19,019 nucleotides of DNA from Gammaproteobacteria bacterium. Lineage in GTDB: Bacteria > Pseudomonadota > Gammaproteobacteria > SG8-11. This document shows, piece after piece, positions 1 through 7,282 of this stretch (position 1 is the first letter of the stretch; each line of letters begins with the position of its first letter). The position numbers and the translations under genes are program-made. Under the pieces are notes generated by a model. It saw nothing but the letters and a program-made list of their open reading frames with translations. It was not told where the DNA came from and searched no databases. The stretch is taken from the NCBI GenBank assembly GCA_016200445.1, contig JACQEQ010000242.1, forward strand, positions 1-19,019, given 5' to 3'.

Positions 1-2
1 CC

Positions 3-296
3 GGCAAGGGTTCCGGTATCGTCATGAGCGGTGCGGCTCAACTGATGGAAAAATTGGACGATGTTAAGCATGACATCCTGATCGATCCGCGCAAAAATTA
101 CGGCGATTTCGATGTGCGCGTGCCGCCAGGTTCCTATTTCGCGATGGGCGACAATCGTGACAATAGCAACGACAGCCGCTTCTGGGGCACCGTGCCGGAA
201 GCGAATCTGGTCGGTAAGGCATTTATGATCTGGATGAATTTCGATTCTGCCGATTCCAGGATTGATTGGAGCCGTATCGGTTCGCGCATCAAGTAG
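3..296 (+). CDS. lepB: Signal peptidase I, C-terminal part (partial)
   Basis: The reading frame is open from the window edge, so the N-terminal membrane anchors and the catalytic Ser/Lys region lie upstream and cannot be seen. What is visible is the end of the periplasmic catalytic domain, including the conserved C-terminal family box GDNRDNSNDSRFWG (nt 147-188) followed by VPEANLVGKAFMIW. LepB cleaves signal peptides from exported pre-proteins at the outer face of the inner membrane. It sits 26 bases before the DUF4845 gene and upstream of rnc and era, the usual lepB-rnc-era order in Proteobacteria. An internal ATG at nt 24 is not the real start, because the frame continues upstream of it with protein-like sequence. 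Confidence 0.95.
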   Translation, partial: GKGSGIVMSGAAQLMEKLDDVKHDILIDPRKNYGDFDVRVPPGSYFAMGDNRDNSNDSRFWGTVPEANLVGKAFMIWMNFDSADSRIDWSRIGSRIK

Positions 297-311
297 GGTT
301 CGACAGACTCT

Positions 312-317
312 AGGAGG
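312..317 (+). promoter_or_regulatory. Strong ribosome-binding site (AGGAGG) of the DUF4845 gene
   Basis: A full AGGAGG lies 5 bases before the ATG at 323 and fixes that start over the in-frame ATG at 329. Confidence 0.8.
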
Positions 318-322
318 CTGGC

Positions 323-697
323 ATGAGAATGACGCCCGTACGGCAACGCGGTATGACTACCATCGGAGTAGTGCTGCTGCTGGCTATGATCGCGTTCTTC
401 GTTCTGATCGGTTTGAAACTGTATCCGATTTATTACGACAGCTTCAAAGTCGGTGCGGCACTGGACTCGTTAAAGGCAGATCCAACTTTAGCGGGCAAAT
501 CGTCAGTTGAAGTCGTCGACCGGCTCATGAAACGTCTGAGCATCGATAACGTCGATCATGTTGAAAAAAGCGATGTGACTGTGGAGAAATCCGGCAAAGG
601 GATTCGCGTCTCGGTTGAATACGAAGCGCGTAAAAATATTGTCGGTAATGTCGATGTGATGGTGTCGTTTAGCAAAGCAGTCGAGGTCGGCAATTGA
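323..697 (+). CDS. DUF4845 family one-pass membrane protein
   Basis: A 124-residue protein with a short basic N-terminus (MRMTPVRQRG), one hydrophobic helix at about residues 12-32 and a periplasmic-sized soluble tail of about 90 residues. The pattern QRGMTTIGVVLLLAM looks like the N-terminus of a type IV pilin-like protein (glycine before the hydrophobic helix), but there is no evidence here that it is processed as one. Small proteins of this kind (DUF4845) are recurrently found between lepB and rnc in Gamma- and Betaproteobacteria. Their function is not known to me. The tail is rich in charged residues and ends in a beta-rich VEYEARKNIVGNVDVMVSFSKAVEV segment. Placement next to lepB suggests an envelope role, which is inference only. 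Confidence 0.85.
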   Translation: MRMTPVRQRGMTTIGVVLLLAMIAFFVLIGLKLYPIYYDSFKVGAALDSLKADPTLAGKSSVEVVDRLMKRLSIDNVDHVEKSDVTVEKSGKGIRVSVEYEARKNIVGNVDVMVSFSKAVEVGN

Positions 698-716
698 TTT
701 TAAGCCGCATTCAAAC

Positions 717-749
717 GCTGGGTTTATCAACCCAGCCTACATACTACAT
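717..749 (+). repeat. Intergenic palindrome (GGGTT-type hairpin) between DUF4845 gene and rnc
   Basis: GCTGGGTT (717-724) and AACCCAGC (729-736) form a perfect 8-base-pair stem with a 4-base loop. It continues into CCTACATACTACATA. The segment AACCCAGCCTACAT (729-742) matches 13 of 14 bases of the right end of the composite element at 14606-14619. No T-run follows, so it is not a typical intrinsic terminator. I read it as a short member of the dispersed palindrome family in this window. Confidence 0.7.
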
Positions 750-783
750 ACGATCTGCGGGCTATCGCCATGTCTTCGCTTGA

Positions 784-1470
784 ATGCAATTTAGAATGAC
801 ACCGGTTTTCGCTCGCTTGTGCCGCGCGTTGCAGTACCAATTCCGCGATCCAAATTTGCTGCACATCGCGTTGACCCACCGCAGTGTCGGGGCGGACAAC
901 AACGAACGTCTCGAATTTCTAGGCGATGCCATTCTCAGCTTCGTTATCACTAACGCGTTGTACAGTCGCTTTCCGCACGACGACGAAGGTACGCTCAGCC
1001 GTTACCGGGCGCGGCTAGTGAAGGGCGAGACGTTAGCGACCGCAGCGCGCTTATTGCGGCTCGGTGAGTGCCTGCGTTTGGGCCCGGGCGAACTTAAAAG
1101 CGGCGGTTTCGATCGCGACTCGATTCTTGCCAATGCAGTTGAGGCCATCATCGGAGCGGTGTACCTCGACGGCGGACTTGAGCCTGCCAGCGCCTTGGTG
1201 CTGAACTTGTTGCAACAGCCGTTAGAAAATGTCGCGGCCGTCGGCGGAGTCAAAGATCCAAAAACGTTGTTGCAAGAATTACTGCAAGCGCGTCACGCGC
1301 CGCTGCCGGACTACACCGTAGCGAAAATCAGCGGTGAACCCCATGCGCAATCGTTCACGGTAACGTGTTCAGTGGAAGGTTTAAAACAGCCGGTGATCGG
1401 TGCAGGATCAAGCCGTCGCAAGGCAGAGCAAGACGCTGCGCAGAAAGCGCTGAAACTGTTGTCGATGTAG
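784..1470 (+). CDS. rnc: Ribonuclease III
   Basis: RNase III cuts double-stranded RNA and matures rRNA precursors. The protein has the catalytic domain first: the signature ERLEFLGDA at residues 41-49, and the second metal-binding region DSILANAVEAIIGAVYLDGG around residues 112-131 with its conserved glutamate. A double-stranded-RNA-binding domain follows from about residue 158 to the end, with the closing SSRRKAEQDAAQKALKLL. Length (228 aa) is normal. The start is uncertain: ATG 784 and the in-frame ATG 796 (MTPVFARL) are both possible and neither has a good ribosome-binding site. A 9-codon reading frame (770-799) overlaps the second ATG. The gene lies in the lepB-rnc-era-recO run. Confidence 0.96.
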   Translation: MQFRMTPVFARLCRALQYQFRDPNLLHIALTHRSVGADNNERLEFLGDAILSFVITNALYSRFPHDDEGTLSRYRARLVKGETLATAARLLRLGECLRLGPGELKSGGFDRDSILANAVEAIIGAVYLDGGLEPASALVLNLLQQPLENVAAVGGVKDPKTLLQELLQARHAPLPDYTVAKISGEPHAQSFTVTCSVEGLKQPVIGAGSSRRKAEQDAAQKALKLLSM

Positions 1471-1511
1471 ACTCGTTTCAGTACATCATATTCCACCTAG
1501 GTAATTCTCGA

Positions 1512-2414
1512 ATGCCGGACCAGAAAAATTTCCGCTGCGGATACGTCGCCATCGTAGGGCGGCCGAACGTCGGCAAATCCACGCTGCTCAACCGGCTCAT
1601 CGGTCAGAAAATCAGCATCACGTCACGCAAGCCGCAAACCACGCGCCATCGCATACTCGGCATCAAAACGGTGGAAGGCGCGCAGTTGGTGTTCGTCGAC
1701 ACGCCCGGCGTGCATCGCGACGGCAAGCGCGCCATCAACCGGCATATGAATCGCACCGCGCTGGCGGCGATTCAAGATGTCGATGCGATCGTGTTCGTGG
1801 TCGACGGCTTGGAATGGACCGACGAAGACCAGCTAGTGCTCGACGCGCTGAAAGATGTCGCGACACCTGTTATTTTAGCGTTAAATAAAGTCGACACCCT
1901 GCCCCAGAAAGAAGTGTTGCTGCCGTACTTGCAGCAACTGGGCGAGAAAATGCAGTTTGCCGAAGTGTTCCCGCTGTCGGCGCAAAAAGGCACCAACGTC
2001 GACGTGTTGGAGAACAAGCTCGTTGAGTTACTGCCGGAATCCGAGCCGATCTATGCGGAAGATCAAGTCACGGATCGCAGCGAGCGCTTTCTGGCGGCGG
2101 AATTCATTCGCGAAAAACTGATGCGCTCGCTGGGGCAGGAAATTCCGTATGCGCTCACGGTCGAGATTGAACAATTTAAAATGGACGGTCCGCTGCGCCG
2201 TGTGGCTGCCGTGATTTTTGTCGAGCGCGAAGGGCAAAAGCGCATCGTGATCGGTAAGGCCGGTCAAGGTCTCAAAGAAGTCGGACGGCAAGCGCGCGAG
2301 CAGATGGAACGCACCTTCGGCAGCAAAGTGTTTTTGGAATTGTGGGTCAAGGTGCGCGAAGGCTGGTCGGACGACGAGCGCGCGTTGCGCAGCCTCGGGT
2401 ACACGGATGAATAA
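1512..2414 (+). CDS. era: GTPase Era, ribosome small-subunit assembly
   Basis: Era is an essential GTPase that binds 16S rRNA near its 3' end and checks 30S maturation. The 300-residue protein shows all GTPase motifs: P-loop GRPNVGKS (16-23), G2 region KPQTTRHRI (40-48), DTPG (63-66) and NKVD (125-128). It ends in a KH RNA-binding domain with VIGKAGQGLK (about 246-255) and the Era-typical FLELWVKVREGW. ATG 1512 is chosen because the Era N-terminus (FRCGYVAIVGRPN) begins just after it and AGGT lies 9 bases upstream. The frame is open back to 1365, but that stretch overlaps the end of rnc and has no Era homology. The last 8 bases overlap recO. Confidence 0.97.
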   Translation: MPDQKNFRCGYVAIVGRPNVGKSTLLNRLIGQKISITSRKPQTTRHRILGIKTVEGAQLVFVDTPGVHRDGKRAINRHMNRTALAAIQDVDAIVFVVDGLEWTDEDQLVLDALKDVATPVILALNKVDTLPQKEVLLPYLQQLGEKMQFAEVFPLSAQKGTNVDVLENKLVELLPESEPIYAEDQVTDRSERFLAAEFIREKLMRSLGQEIPYALTVEIEQFKMDGPLRRVAAVIFVEREGQKRIVIGKAGQGLKEVGRQAREQMERTFGSKVFLELWVKVREGWSDDERALRSLGYTDE

Positions 2415-3159
2415 TGTGTCACGTGTGACGTTGCAACACGGCTTTGTGTTGCACCATCGTGCGTATCGCGACACCAGTGTGTTGTTGGAGTTATTCACGC
2501 CGGAACACGGCCGCGTCGGCGCCGTCGCGCGCGGCGTGCGTAAAGAAAAGTCACGCTGGGCTGCCTTTCTGCAACCATTCCGGCCGTTGTTATTGTCGTG
2601 GAGCGGGCGCGGTGAATTGGTGACGCTGACCGGCGTGGAGGAGGATGGACCCGTGGTGTCGTTTCCGATGGCGGCGGCACCGTGCGGTTTTTACCTGAAT
2701 GAAATCATGCTGCGCTTGTTGCAGCGGCACGATGCGCACCCGCAGTTGTTTGCCAGCTACGGTGAGGCGTTACGCAGTTTGGGCGACGTGCAAGGCGAAC
2801 AGGCCACGGCGCAGGAACGCATATTACGCACGTTTGAAAAGCGCTTGCTGGATGAGTTGGGTTACGGACTGATGCTGGATCACGCCGCCGACACCGGCGC
2901 GGCATTGCTGCCCGAACAATGTTACAGCTATGAAGTGGAGCGCGGACCGGTCGCGTATAATGAGCGCTCGGTGAGTGTCGCCGTCAGTGGTGCGACCTTG
3001 CTGGCATTAGGGCGCCTGGACTTGACTGATGCGCAATGTTTACGCGAAGCCAAGCGTTTGATGCGCACGGTGCTGGCGCATTATCTGGGCGACAAACCGT
3101 TGCATAGCCGGGAACTTTTTCAGCGAAGTGTGCGTCCTGCACACGAAGTAAAGGCATGA
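2407..3159 (+). CDS. recO: DNA repair protein RecO
   Basis: RecO works with RecF and RecR to load RecA onto SSB-coated single-stranded DNA and to anneal strands. The 250-residue protein has the N-terminal OB-fold region expected of RecO (GFVLHHRAYRDTSVLLELFTPEHGRVGAVARGVRKEKSRW in pieces, residues 12-51), then the helical C-terminal part including FYLNEIMLRLL (residues 96-106) and RTFEKRLLDELGYG. No CxxC zinc pair is evident, which is as in enterobacterial RecO. The ATG lies inside era (8-base overlap), so translation is probably coupled. Length is normal for the family. Confidence 0.95.
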   Translation: MNNVSRVTLQHGFVLHHRAYRDTSVLLELFTPEHGRVGAVARGVRKEKSRWAAFLQPFRPLLLSWSGRGELVTLTGVEEDGPVVSFPMAAAPCGFYLNEIMLRLLQRHDAHPQLFASYGEALRSLGDVQGEQATAQERILRTFEKRLLDELGYGLMLDHAADTGAALLPEQCYSYEVERGPVAYNERSVSVAVSGATLLALGRLDLTDAQCLREAKRLMRTVLAHYLGDKPLHSRELFQRSVRPAHEVKA

Positions 3160-3163
3160 TCTT

Positions 3164-3907
3164 ATGACGATGCAAAATACAATATTTCTTGGTGTCAACA
3201 TCGACCACGTCGCGACCATTCGTCAGGCGCGCCATACGCGTTATCCGGATCCGATTCAGGCGGCGATTACGGCGGAAAACGCTGGTGCGGATAGCATCAC
3301 GCTGCATTTGCGCGAAGACCGGCGTCATATTCAGGAGCGCGACGTGGAAATGCTAAAAGGCATTTTACTCACGCGCATGAATCTGGAAATGGCCGCGACC
3401 GATGGCATGATCAAGTTCGCCGAACGCATTCAACCGGCGGATTGTTGCTTGGTGCCGGAGCGCCGCGAAGAACTCACCACCGAAGGCGGCCTGGACGTGG
3501 CCGGCAATCTCACGCGGCTGCGTGACGTGTGCCAGCACTTGCGCATGGCGGGGGTGCGCGTGTCGCTGTTCATCGAGCCGGACGCGCGCCAGATCGACGC
3601 GGCCTGTGCCGCCGGTGCGCCGGTGATTGAAATTCACACCGGCCGCTACGCCGAAGCCAAAGACGACTTTGAGCGCGGGAATGAATTCGAGCGCATTGCC
3701 GCAGCGGCACGCTACGGGGTAACACAGGGGTTGCAGGTCAATGCGGGCCATGGGCTGAATTATCAAAACGTGCAACCCATCGCGGCGCTAATGCAGTTGC
3801 GTGAATTGAATATCGGCCACGCGATCATCGCGCGCGCGGTATTCAGCGGCATGGAAGAATCGGTGCGCGAAATGAAACGTTTGATGGTGGCAGCGAGAGC
3901 GCTGTGA
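3164..3907 (+). CDS. pdxJ: Pyridoxine 5'-phosphate synthase
   Basis: PdxJ makes pyridoxine 5'-phosphate, the last ring-closing step of DXP-dependent vitamin B6 synthesis, from 1-deoxyxylulose 5-phosphate and 3-amino-2-oxopropyl phosphate. Family signatures are clear: LGVNIDHVATIRQAR (residues 9-23), ADSITLHLREDRRHI (42-56), and the glycine/histidine-rich phosphate-binding part NAGHGLNYQNV near the C-terminus. Length (247 aa) is normal for this TIM-barrel enzyme. AAGG lies about 9 bases before ATG 3164; the in-frame ATG 3170 is a possible alternative. It begins 4 bases after recO stops and overlaps acpS by 4 bases (GTGA), so recO, pdxJ and acpS look co-translated. Confidence 0.97.
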   Translation: MTMQNTIFLGVNIDHVATIRQARHTRYPDPIQAAITAENAGADSITLHLREDRRHIQERDVEMLKGILLTRMNLEMAATDGMIKFAERIQPADCCLVPERREELTTEGGLDVAGNLTRLRDVCQHLRMAGVRVSLFIEPDARQIDAACAAGAPVIEIHTGRYAEAKDDFERGNEFERIAAAARYGVTQGLQVNAGHGLNYQNVQPIAALMQLRELNIGHAIIARAVFSGMEESVREMKRLMVAARAL

Positions 3908-4305
3908 TCCACGGCATCGGCACCGACATCGTGCGCGTGGCGCGCATGCAGACCAATCTCGAACAACACGGCGCGCGGTTTGCCGAGCGGGTGTTGAGCG
4001 ATGTCGAATTTGCCGAATTTTCCCGCTTGAGCAACACCGCCATACAAGCACGCTTTCTTGCAAAACGGTTTGCGGCAAAAGAAGCCGCCGCCAAAGCCTT
4101 GGGCACCGGTTTCCGGGATGGCTTGTCACTCAAGCACGCGGTGGTTGTGCATGATGACCACGGTAAACCGCTGTTGCAATGGCATGGCGCCGGGTGCGAA
4201 TTTGCCGAACGTTTCGGAATAGGTGAAAGTTTTCTGAGTATTGCCGATGAAAGTGACTATGCCATTGCTTATGTAGTTCTTCTGAAAAAATGTAAGGCGG
4301 GTTAG
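3904..4305 (+). CDS. acpS: Holo-[acyl-carrier-protein] synthase
   Basis: AcpS transfers 4'-phosphopantetheine from CoA to apo-ACP. The protein begins IHGIGTDIVRVARM, with the metal-binding aspartate at residue 8, and has the second signature RFAAKEAAAKALGTG at residues 55-69. Length (133 aa) is normal. The GTG start at 3904 overlaps the pdxJ stop (GTGA). The stop codon TAG (4303-4305) lies inside the left arm of a 32-base palindrome (4296-4327), so the last residues (KAG) are encoded by repeat sequence. The natural C-terminus may therefore have been altered by the repeat, but no conserved motif is lost. Confidence 0.96.
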   Translation: MIHGIGTDIVRVARMQTNLEQHGARFAERVLSDVEFAEFSRLSNTAIQARFLAKRFAAKEAAAKALGTGFRDGLSLKHAVVVHDDHGKPLLQWHGAGCEFAERFGIGESFLSIADESDYAIAYVVLLKKCKAG

Positions 4306-4327
4306 GTGCAGCGCGCCGTAACCCGCC
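4296..4327 (+). repeat. Palindrome GGCGGGTTA ... TAACCCGCC overlapping the acpS stop
   Basis: GGCGGGTTA (4296-4304) and TAACCCGCC (4319-4327) are a perfect 9-base inverted repeat around a 14-base GC-rich centre. The right arm TAACCCGCCAAG recurs exactly at 14516-14527. There is no T-run after it. The element supplies the acpS stop codon and lies directly before amgK, so its RNA hairpin separates the two cistrons. Confidence 0.8.
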
Positions 4328-4344
4328 AAGACGCTGGAATTCCC

Positions 4345-5325
4345 ATGGACACACGTAAACAACAGTTGATCGATTGGCTTAAAACTGCTGCCCGTATTCC
4401 ACGTTTTGACATTAACCCGGCGTCGGAAGATGCGAGCTTCAGGCGTTACTTCCGCATCAGCTTCGACGGCAAAACTCTGATTGCCATGGACGCGCCGCCG
4501 GAAAAAGAAGACAGCGCCAAATTCATGCGCCTGGCCGAATTGCTGCAACGCGCCGGTGCCCAGGTTCCGGAAATTATCCAAGCCGATTTATCGCTCGGTT
4601 ATCTGTTGCTGACTGATTTAGGTCGTACCCAGTATCTCAACGTATTAAACGCGGATAACGCGGACCGTTTGTACGGCGACGCGTTGAATACTTTGCTGAG
4701 CCTGCAAACCGCAACGCTTGCCGAAGTGCGCGCGCTGCCCGCCTACGACGACGCACTGCTGACGCGCGAGCTGCTGATCTTCGACGAATGGTACGTGGCT
4801 CGACATTTAAATGTGCAGTGGAACGATGCGCAGCGCCGTATCTGGCAAGACGCATGCGGCGTGCTGAAACGCTCTGCACTTGAACAACCCAAAGTTTTGG
4901 TGCACCGCGATTATCATTCGCGCAACCTGATGGTCACGCCGCAGCACAATCCCGGCGTGCTGGATTTTCAGGATGCGGTATACGGGCCGATCACCTACGA
5001 CGTCGCGTCCTTGCTGCGGGACTGCTACGTTGCGTGGCCGGATGCCCAGGTGCAAAGCTGGGCCGAGCAGCATCGCGCCCGCTTGGTGAAGCGCGGTGTG
5101 CCGGTCAACGACGCAGAACAATTTCGCCGTTGGTTCGACTTGATGGGCGCGCAACGCCATCTGAAGGCCATCGGCATTTTCGCGCGCTTGAATCATCGTG
5201 ACGGCAAGCCCGGTTACTTGAAGGATATTCCGCGTACGTCGAACTACGTGCTGGAAGTGTGCGGCCGCTATGTCGAGTTACGCCCCCTCGAAGCGCTGTT
5301 GCGCGAATTGCATGCGAGCCTCTGA
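4345..5325 (+). CDS. amgK: N-acetylmuramate/N-acetylglucosamine 1-kinase (AmgK-like)
   Basis: A 326-residue APH-fold sugar kinase. It has the kinase catalytic loop HRDYHSRN (residues 187-194) and the metal-binding LDFQDAVYGP (206-215), plus an N-terminal SFRRYFRI strand region (31-38). Such a protein could be called an aminoglycoside phosphotransferase by fold. Its position three bases before a MurU-type uridylyltransferase identifies it as AmgK, which phosphorylates MurNAc at the anomeric position in the MurNAc recycling route that bypasses de novo UDP-MurNAc synthesis (known from Pseudomonas putida). ATG 4345 is preferred: the frame runs back to GTG 4306, but that part is repeat DNA. The ribosome-binding site is weak (GGAAT at 4336-4340). 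Confidence 0.88.
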   Translation: MDTRKQQLIDWLKTAARIPRFDINPASEDASFRRYFRISFDGKTLIAMDAPPEKEDSAKFMRLAELLQRAGAQVPEIIQADLSLGYLLLTDLGRTQYLNVLNADNADRLYGDALNTLLSLQTATLAEVRALPAYDDALLTRELLIFDEWYVARHLNVQWNDAQRRIWQDACGVLKRSALEQPKVLVHRDYHSRNLMVTPQHNPGVLDFQDAVYGPITYDVASLLRDCYVAWPDAQVQSWAEQHRARLVKRGVPVNDAEQFRRWFDLMGAQRHLKAIGIFARLNHRDGKPGYLKDIPRTSNYVLEVCGRYVELRPLEALLRELHASL

Positions 5326-5328
5326 GCC

Positions 5329-5997
5329 ATGAAAGCCATGATTCTTGCCGCCGGGCGTGGCGAGCGGATGCGGCCGTTGACCGACCATACGCCCAAGCCG
5401 CTGCTTAAAGTCGCGGACAAGGCGTTAATCGAGTATCACATCGAAGGTCTGGTGCGGGCCGGATTTGCCGATATCATCATTAATCACGCGTGGCTCGGGG
5501 AGCAGTTCGAACAGGTACTGGGCGACGGCACGCGTTATGGTGCGCATCTTTTGTATTCGCCCGAAGGCGCGACCGCGTTGGAAACCGGCGGCGGCATTTT
5601 CAAAGCCTTGCCGCTGCTGGGCACGGACCCATTTGTGGTGGTCAACGGCGATGTATGGACCGACTATCCGTTTGAGCGCTTGCCGCGCACCATGACCGCG
5701 CTTGCGCATCTGGTGCTGGTGCCGAATCCGCCGCAACATCCGTACGGCGATTTCTTTTTTGCGGATGGCGTATTGCACGAGGCGGGCACCGCGAAGTACA
5801 CGTTCAGTGGCATCGGCATGTATCGCGCCGAATTATTTATCGGCAGCAAGCCCGGTGCATTTCCGCTCGCGCCCTTGCTGCGCACGGCGATTGCACAGGG
5901 TCGCGCCAGCGGCGAACTGTACACAGGGGGCTGGTTCGACATCGGCACACCGGAACGGATGGAACAATTAGACCGAAAATTGCGACTAAGAGATTAG
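5329..5997 (+). CDS. murU: N-acetylmuramate alpha-1-phosphate uridylyltransferase (MurU-like)
   Basis: A 222-residue nucleotidyltransferase. It has the UTP-binding signature LAAGRGERMRPLT (residues 6-18) with the lysine region TPKPLL (21-26), the ETGGGI loop (85-90) and metal-binding VNGDV (105-109). It ends with WFDIGTPERMEQLD, typical of the short sugar-1-phosphate nucleotidyltransferases. MurU converts MurNAc-1-phosphate and UTP to UDP-MurNAc, completing the salvage begun by AmgK, encoded three bases upstream. Sequence alone could also fit a mannose-1-phosphate guanylyltransferase-like enzyme; the gene pair decides the call. The gene stops 48 bases before the next one. Confidence 0.88.
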   Translation: MKAMILAAGRGERMRPLTDHTPKPLLKVADKALIEYHIEGLVRAGFADIIINHAWLGEQFEQVLGDGTRYGAHLLYSPEGATALETGGGIFKALPLLGTDPFVVVNGDVWTDYPFERLPRTMTALAHLVLVPNPPQHPYGDFFFADGVLHEAGTAKYTFSGIGMYRAELFIGSKPGAFPLAPLLRTAIAQGRASGELYTGGWFDIGTPERMEQLDRKLRLRD

Positions 5998-6045
5998 TAC
6001 CCGATTAATTTCAGTTCCCGTCACCCATTTCACAAAGGAATCTTT

Positions 6046-6546
6046 ATGCGTATGCAACCCTCTTCCGCCCGCTGGCTACCCACAGTGGCGGTCATTTTGA
6101 TCGCGATGATCGGCTCGACCGCGTGCGCGGAACCGGTGGATTTTGAGCTGCCGGACGTCAAAGGCGTGAAGCACAAATTATCGGAGTTTCGCGGTAAATG
6201 GGTGGTGGTGAATTATTGGGCGACCTGGTGTCCGCCGTGTTTGGAAGAGCTGCCCGAGTTAGTGATTTTTCACGAAACGCACAAAGACAAAGATGCGGTG
6301 GTCATCGGCATAAACTTCGAGGACGTCGATACCGACAAGCTCAAAAAATTTATCGATAATTATTCGATCAGTTACACGGTATTGCGTAGTGCACCGGGAC
6401 CCAGCGGCGTGCTCGGTTCCATTCCGGGGTTGCCCACCAGTTTCATGATCAACCCTAAGGGCGAAGTGGTAGGCAAGCAAGTGGGACAGGTAACCGGTAA
6501 GTCGATCGAGAAATTCATGGGCGAGGAAAGCACTCCCGCCAAATAG
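6046..6546 (+). CDS. Exported TlpA/ResA-type thiol-disulfide protein
   Basis: A 166-residue protein with a signal peptide: basic start, hydrophobic stretch about residues 11-24, and a likely signal-peptidase cleavage at ACA|EP near residue 28. The TACA segment is not a good lipobox. The mature part is a thioredoxin fold with active-site WCPPC (61-65) in the context VVNYWATWCPPCLEELP and a cis-proline loop at GLPTSF (Pro130). TlpA/ResA proteins usually reduce periplasmic disulfides, for example in cytochrome c maturation or copper handling. No haem or cytochrome gene is present here, so the substrate is unknown. AAAGGAA lies about 5 bases before the start. A second thioredoxin-fold gene follows 15 bases later, and TolC/adaptor genes come after it. 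Confidence 0.88.
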   Translation: MRMQPSSARWLPTVAVILIAMIGSTACAEPVDFELPDVKGVKHKLSEFRGKWVVVNYWATWCPPCLEELPELVIFHETHKDKDAVVIGINFEDVDTDKLKKFIDNYSISYTVLRSAPGPSGVLGSIPGLPTSFMINPKGEVVGKQVGQVTGKSIEKFMGEESTPAK

Positions 6547-6550
6547 CCGC

Positions 6551-6557
6551 GAGGTGA
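6551..6557 (+). promoter_or_regulatory. Strong ribosome-binding site (GAGGTGA) of the second thioredoxin gene
   Basis: GAGGTGA is fully complementary to the 16S rRNA tail and lies 4 bases before the ATG at 6562. Confidence 0.75.
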
Positions 6558-6561
6558 TCGT

Positions 6562-7101
6562 ATGCGCAGCGCTCTACGAATAATGAGTGTGTTACTCCTC
6601 GCCGCAGCGGCGCTGCCGTTGCGTGCCGATACCGGGCGCGACCCCTACAAGTTTTTTTTCAACGAGACGTTTTACAATTTACACGATGAATTGGCCAAGG
6701 CGCGCGCGCAGGGAAAGCAGGGGGTCTTGATATTTTTTGAATTAGACGACTGCCCGTTCTGTCACCGCATGAAGGAAACCGTACTCAATCAGCCCAAGGT
6801 TCAGGAATATTTCCGCGAGCACTTCTTGGCATTTGCCATCGACATCAAAGGCGATCTGGAAATGACCGACTTCGACGGTACGGTGCGTACGCAAAAAGAT
6901 TGGGCGTTCGCCGGCAACCGGGTGCGCGCGACGCCGGTGTTTCAGTTTTACGATTTGGATGGCAAGCCAACCGCACGCTTAACCGGCGCAACCTCGGGCG
7001 TGGATGAGTTCATGTGGCTAGGCGAGTACGTACTGGCCGGAAAATACAACGAAAAAGACATGTCGTTCGCAAAATACAAACGTGTGAAGCGCGGCGAATG
7101 A
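6562..7101 (+). CDS. Exported thioredoxin-fold protein with CPFC active site (SoxW-like)
   Basis: A 179-residue protein with a signal peptide (hydrophobic residues 7-20, probable cleavage LRA|DT near residue 22). The mature protein has a thioredoxin-like domain with redox motif CPFC at residues 64-67 (IFFELDDCPFCHRMKETVLN) and the cis-proline context RATPVFQFYD (122-131). The E-x-x-x-CxxC-H-x-M-K pattern resembles SoxW/thioredoxin_2-type periplasmic proteins that reduce mixed disulfides or deliver electrons. It is probably co-transcribed with the preceding TlpA-type gene (15-base gap, strong ribosome-binding site). No sox genes are present in the window, so a sulfur-oxidation role is not supported. 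The C-terminus is lysine/arginine rich. Confidence 0.82.
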   Translation: MRSALRIMSVLLLAAAALPLRADTGRDPYKFFFNETFYNLHDELAKARAQGKQGVLIFFELDDCPFCHRMKETVLNQPKVQEYFREHFLAFAIDIKGDLEMTDFDGTVRTQKDWAFAGNRVRATPVFQFYDLDGKPTARLTGATSGVDEFMWLGEYVLAGKYNEKDMSFAKYKRVKRGE

Positions 7102-7131
7102 AGTATGAAATGAAAGCTCGAATAAAGCGTT

Positions 7132-7279
7132 CTTTCCCCCTGCAAGGGGGAAGGGCAGGATGGGGGTGAGTTGAACCGTGACGTTGTATACAAACATCCC
7201 CATCCGGCAATTGCTCCTGCGTTGCGCTAACTTCCGCCATCCATGGCGGTCGTCAACCTTCCCCCTTGCAGGGGGAAGG
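7132..7279 (+). repeat. Composite of two inverted C/G-rich hairpins before the TolC gene
   Basis: Hairpin 1 (7132-7154) and hairpin 2 (7257-7279) each have a 10-base stem built on TTCCCCCT/AGGGGGAA with a 3-base loop. The loop is GCA in the first and TGC in the second, so the two copies are in opposite orientation. Between them are GGATGGGG (7158-7165) and CCCCATCC (7198-7205), another perfect inverted pair. The whole 148 bases fill most of the 181-base gap between the thioredoxin gene and the TolC gene. The layout looks like a small palindromic mobile element (MITE/BIME-like), with no coding capacity of its own. Confidence 0.72.
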
Positions 7280-7282
7280 AGT

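Noticed and set aside
1365..1511. Extended N-terminus of Era in an open frame starting at 1365
   Set aside because: It overlaps the end of rnc in another frame, has no Era-like sequence, and the normal Era N-terminus begins at 1512.
2028..2498. Minus-strand 156-codon frame opposite era and recO
   Set aside because: It covers the conserved KH domain of era and the start of recO and shows no protein-family signal.
7178..7282. Longer TolC-family protein starting at GTG 7178
   Set aside because: The extra 35 residues (including FPLAGG) are translated palindromic repeat and separate the signal peptide from the N-terminus.
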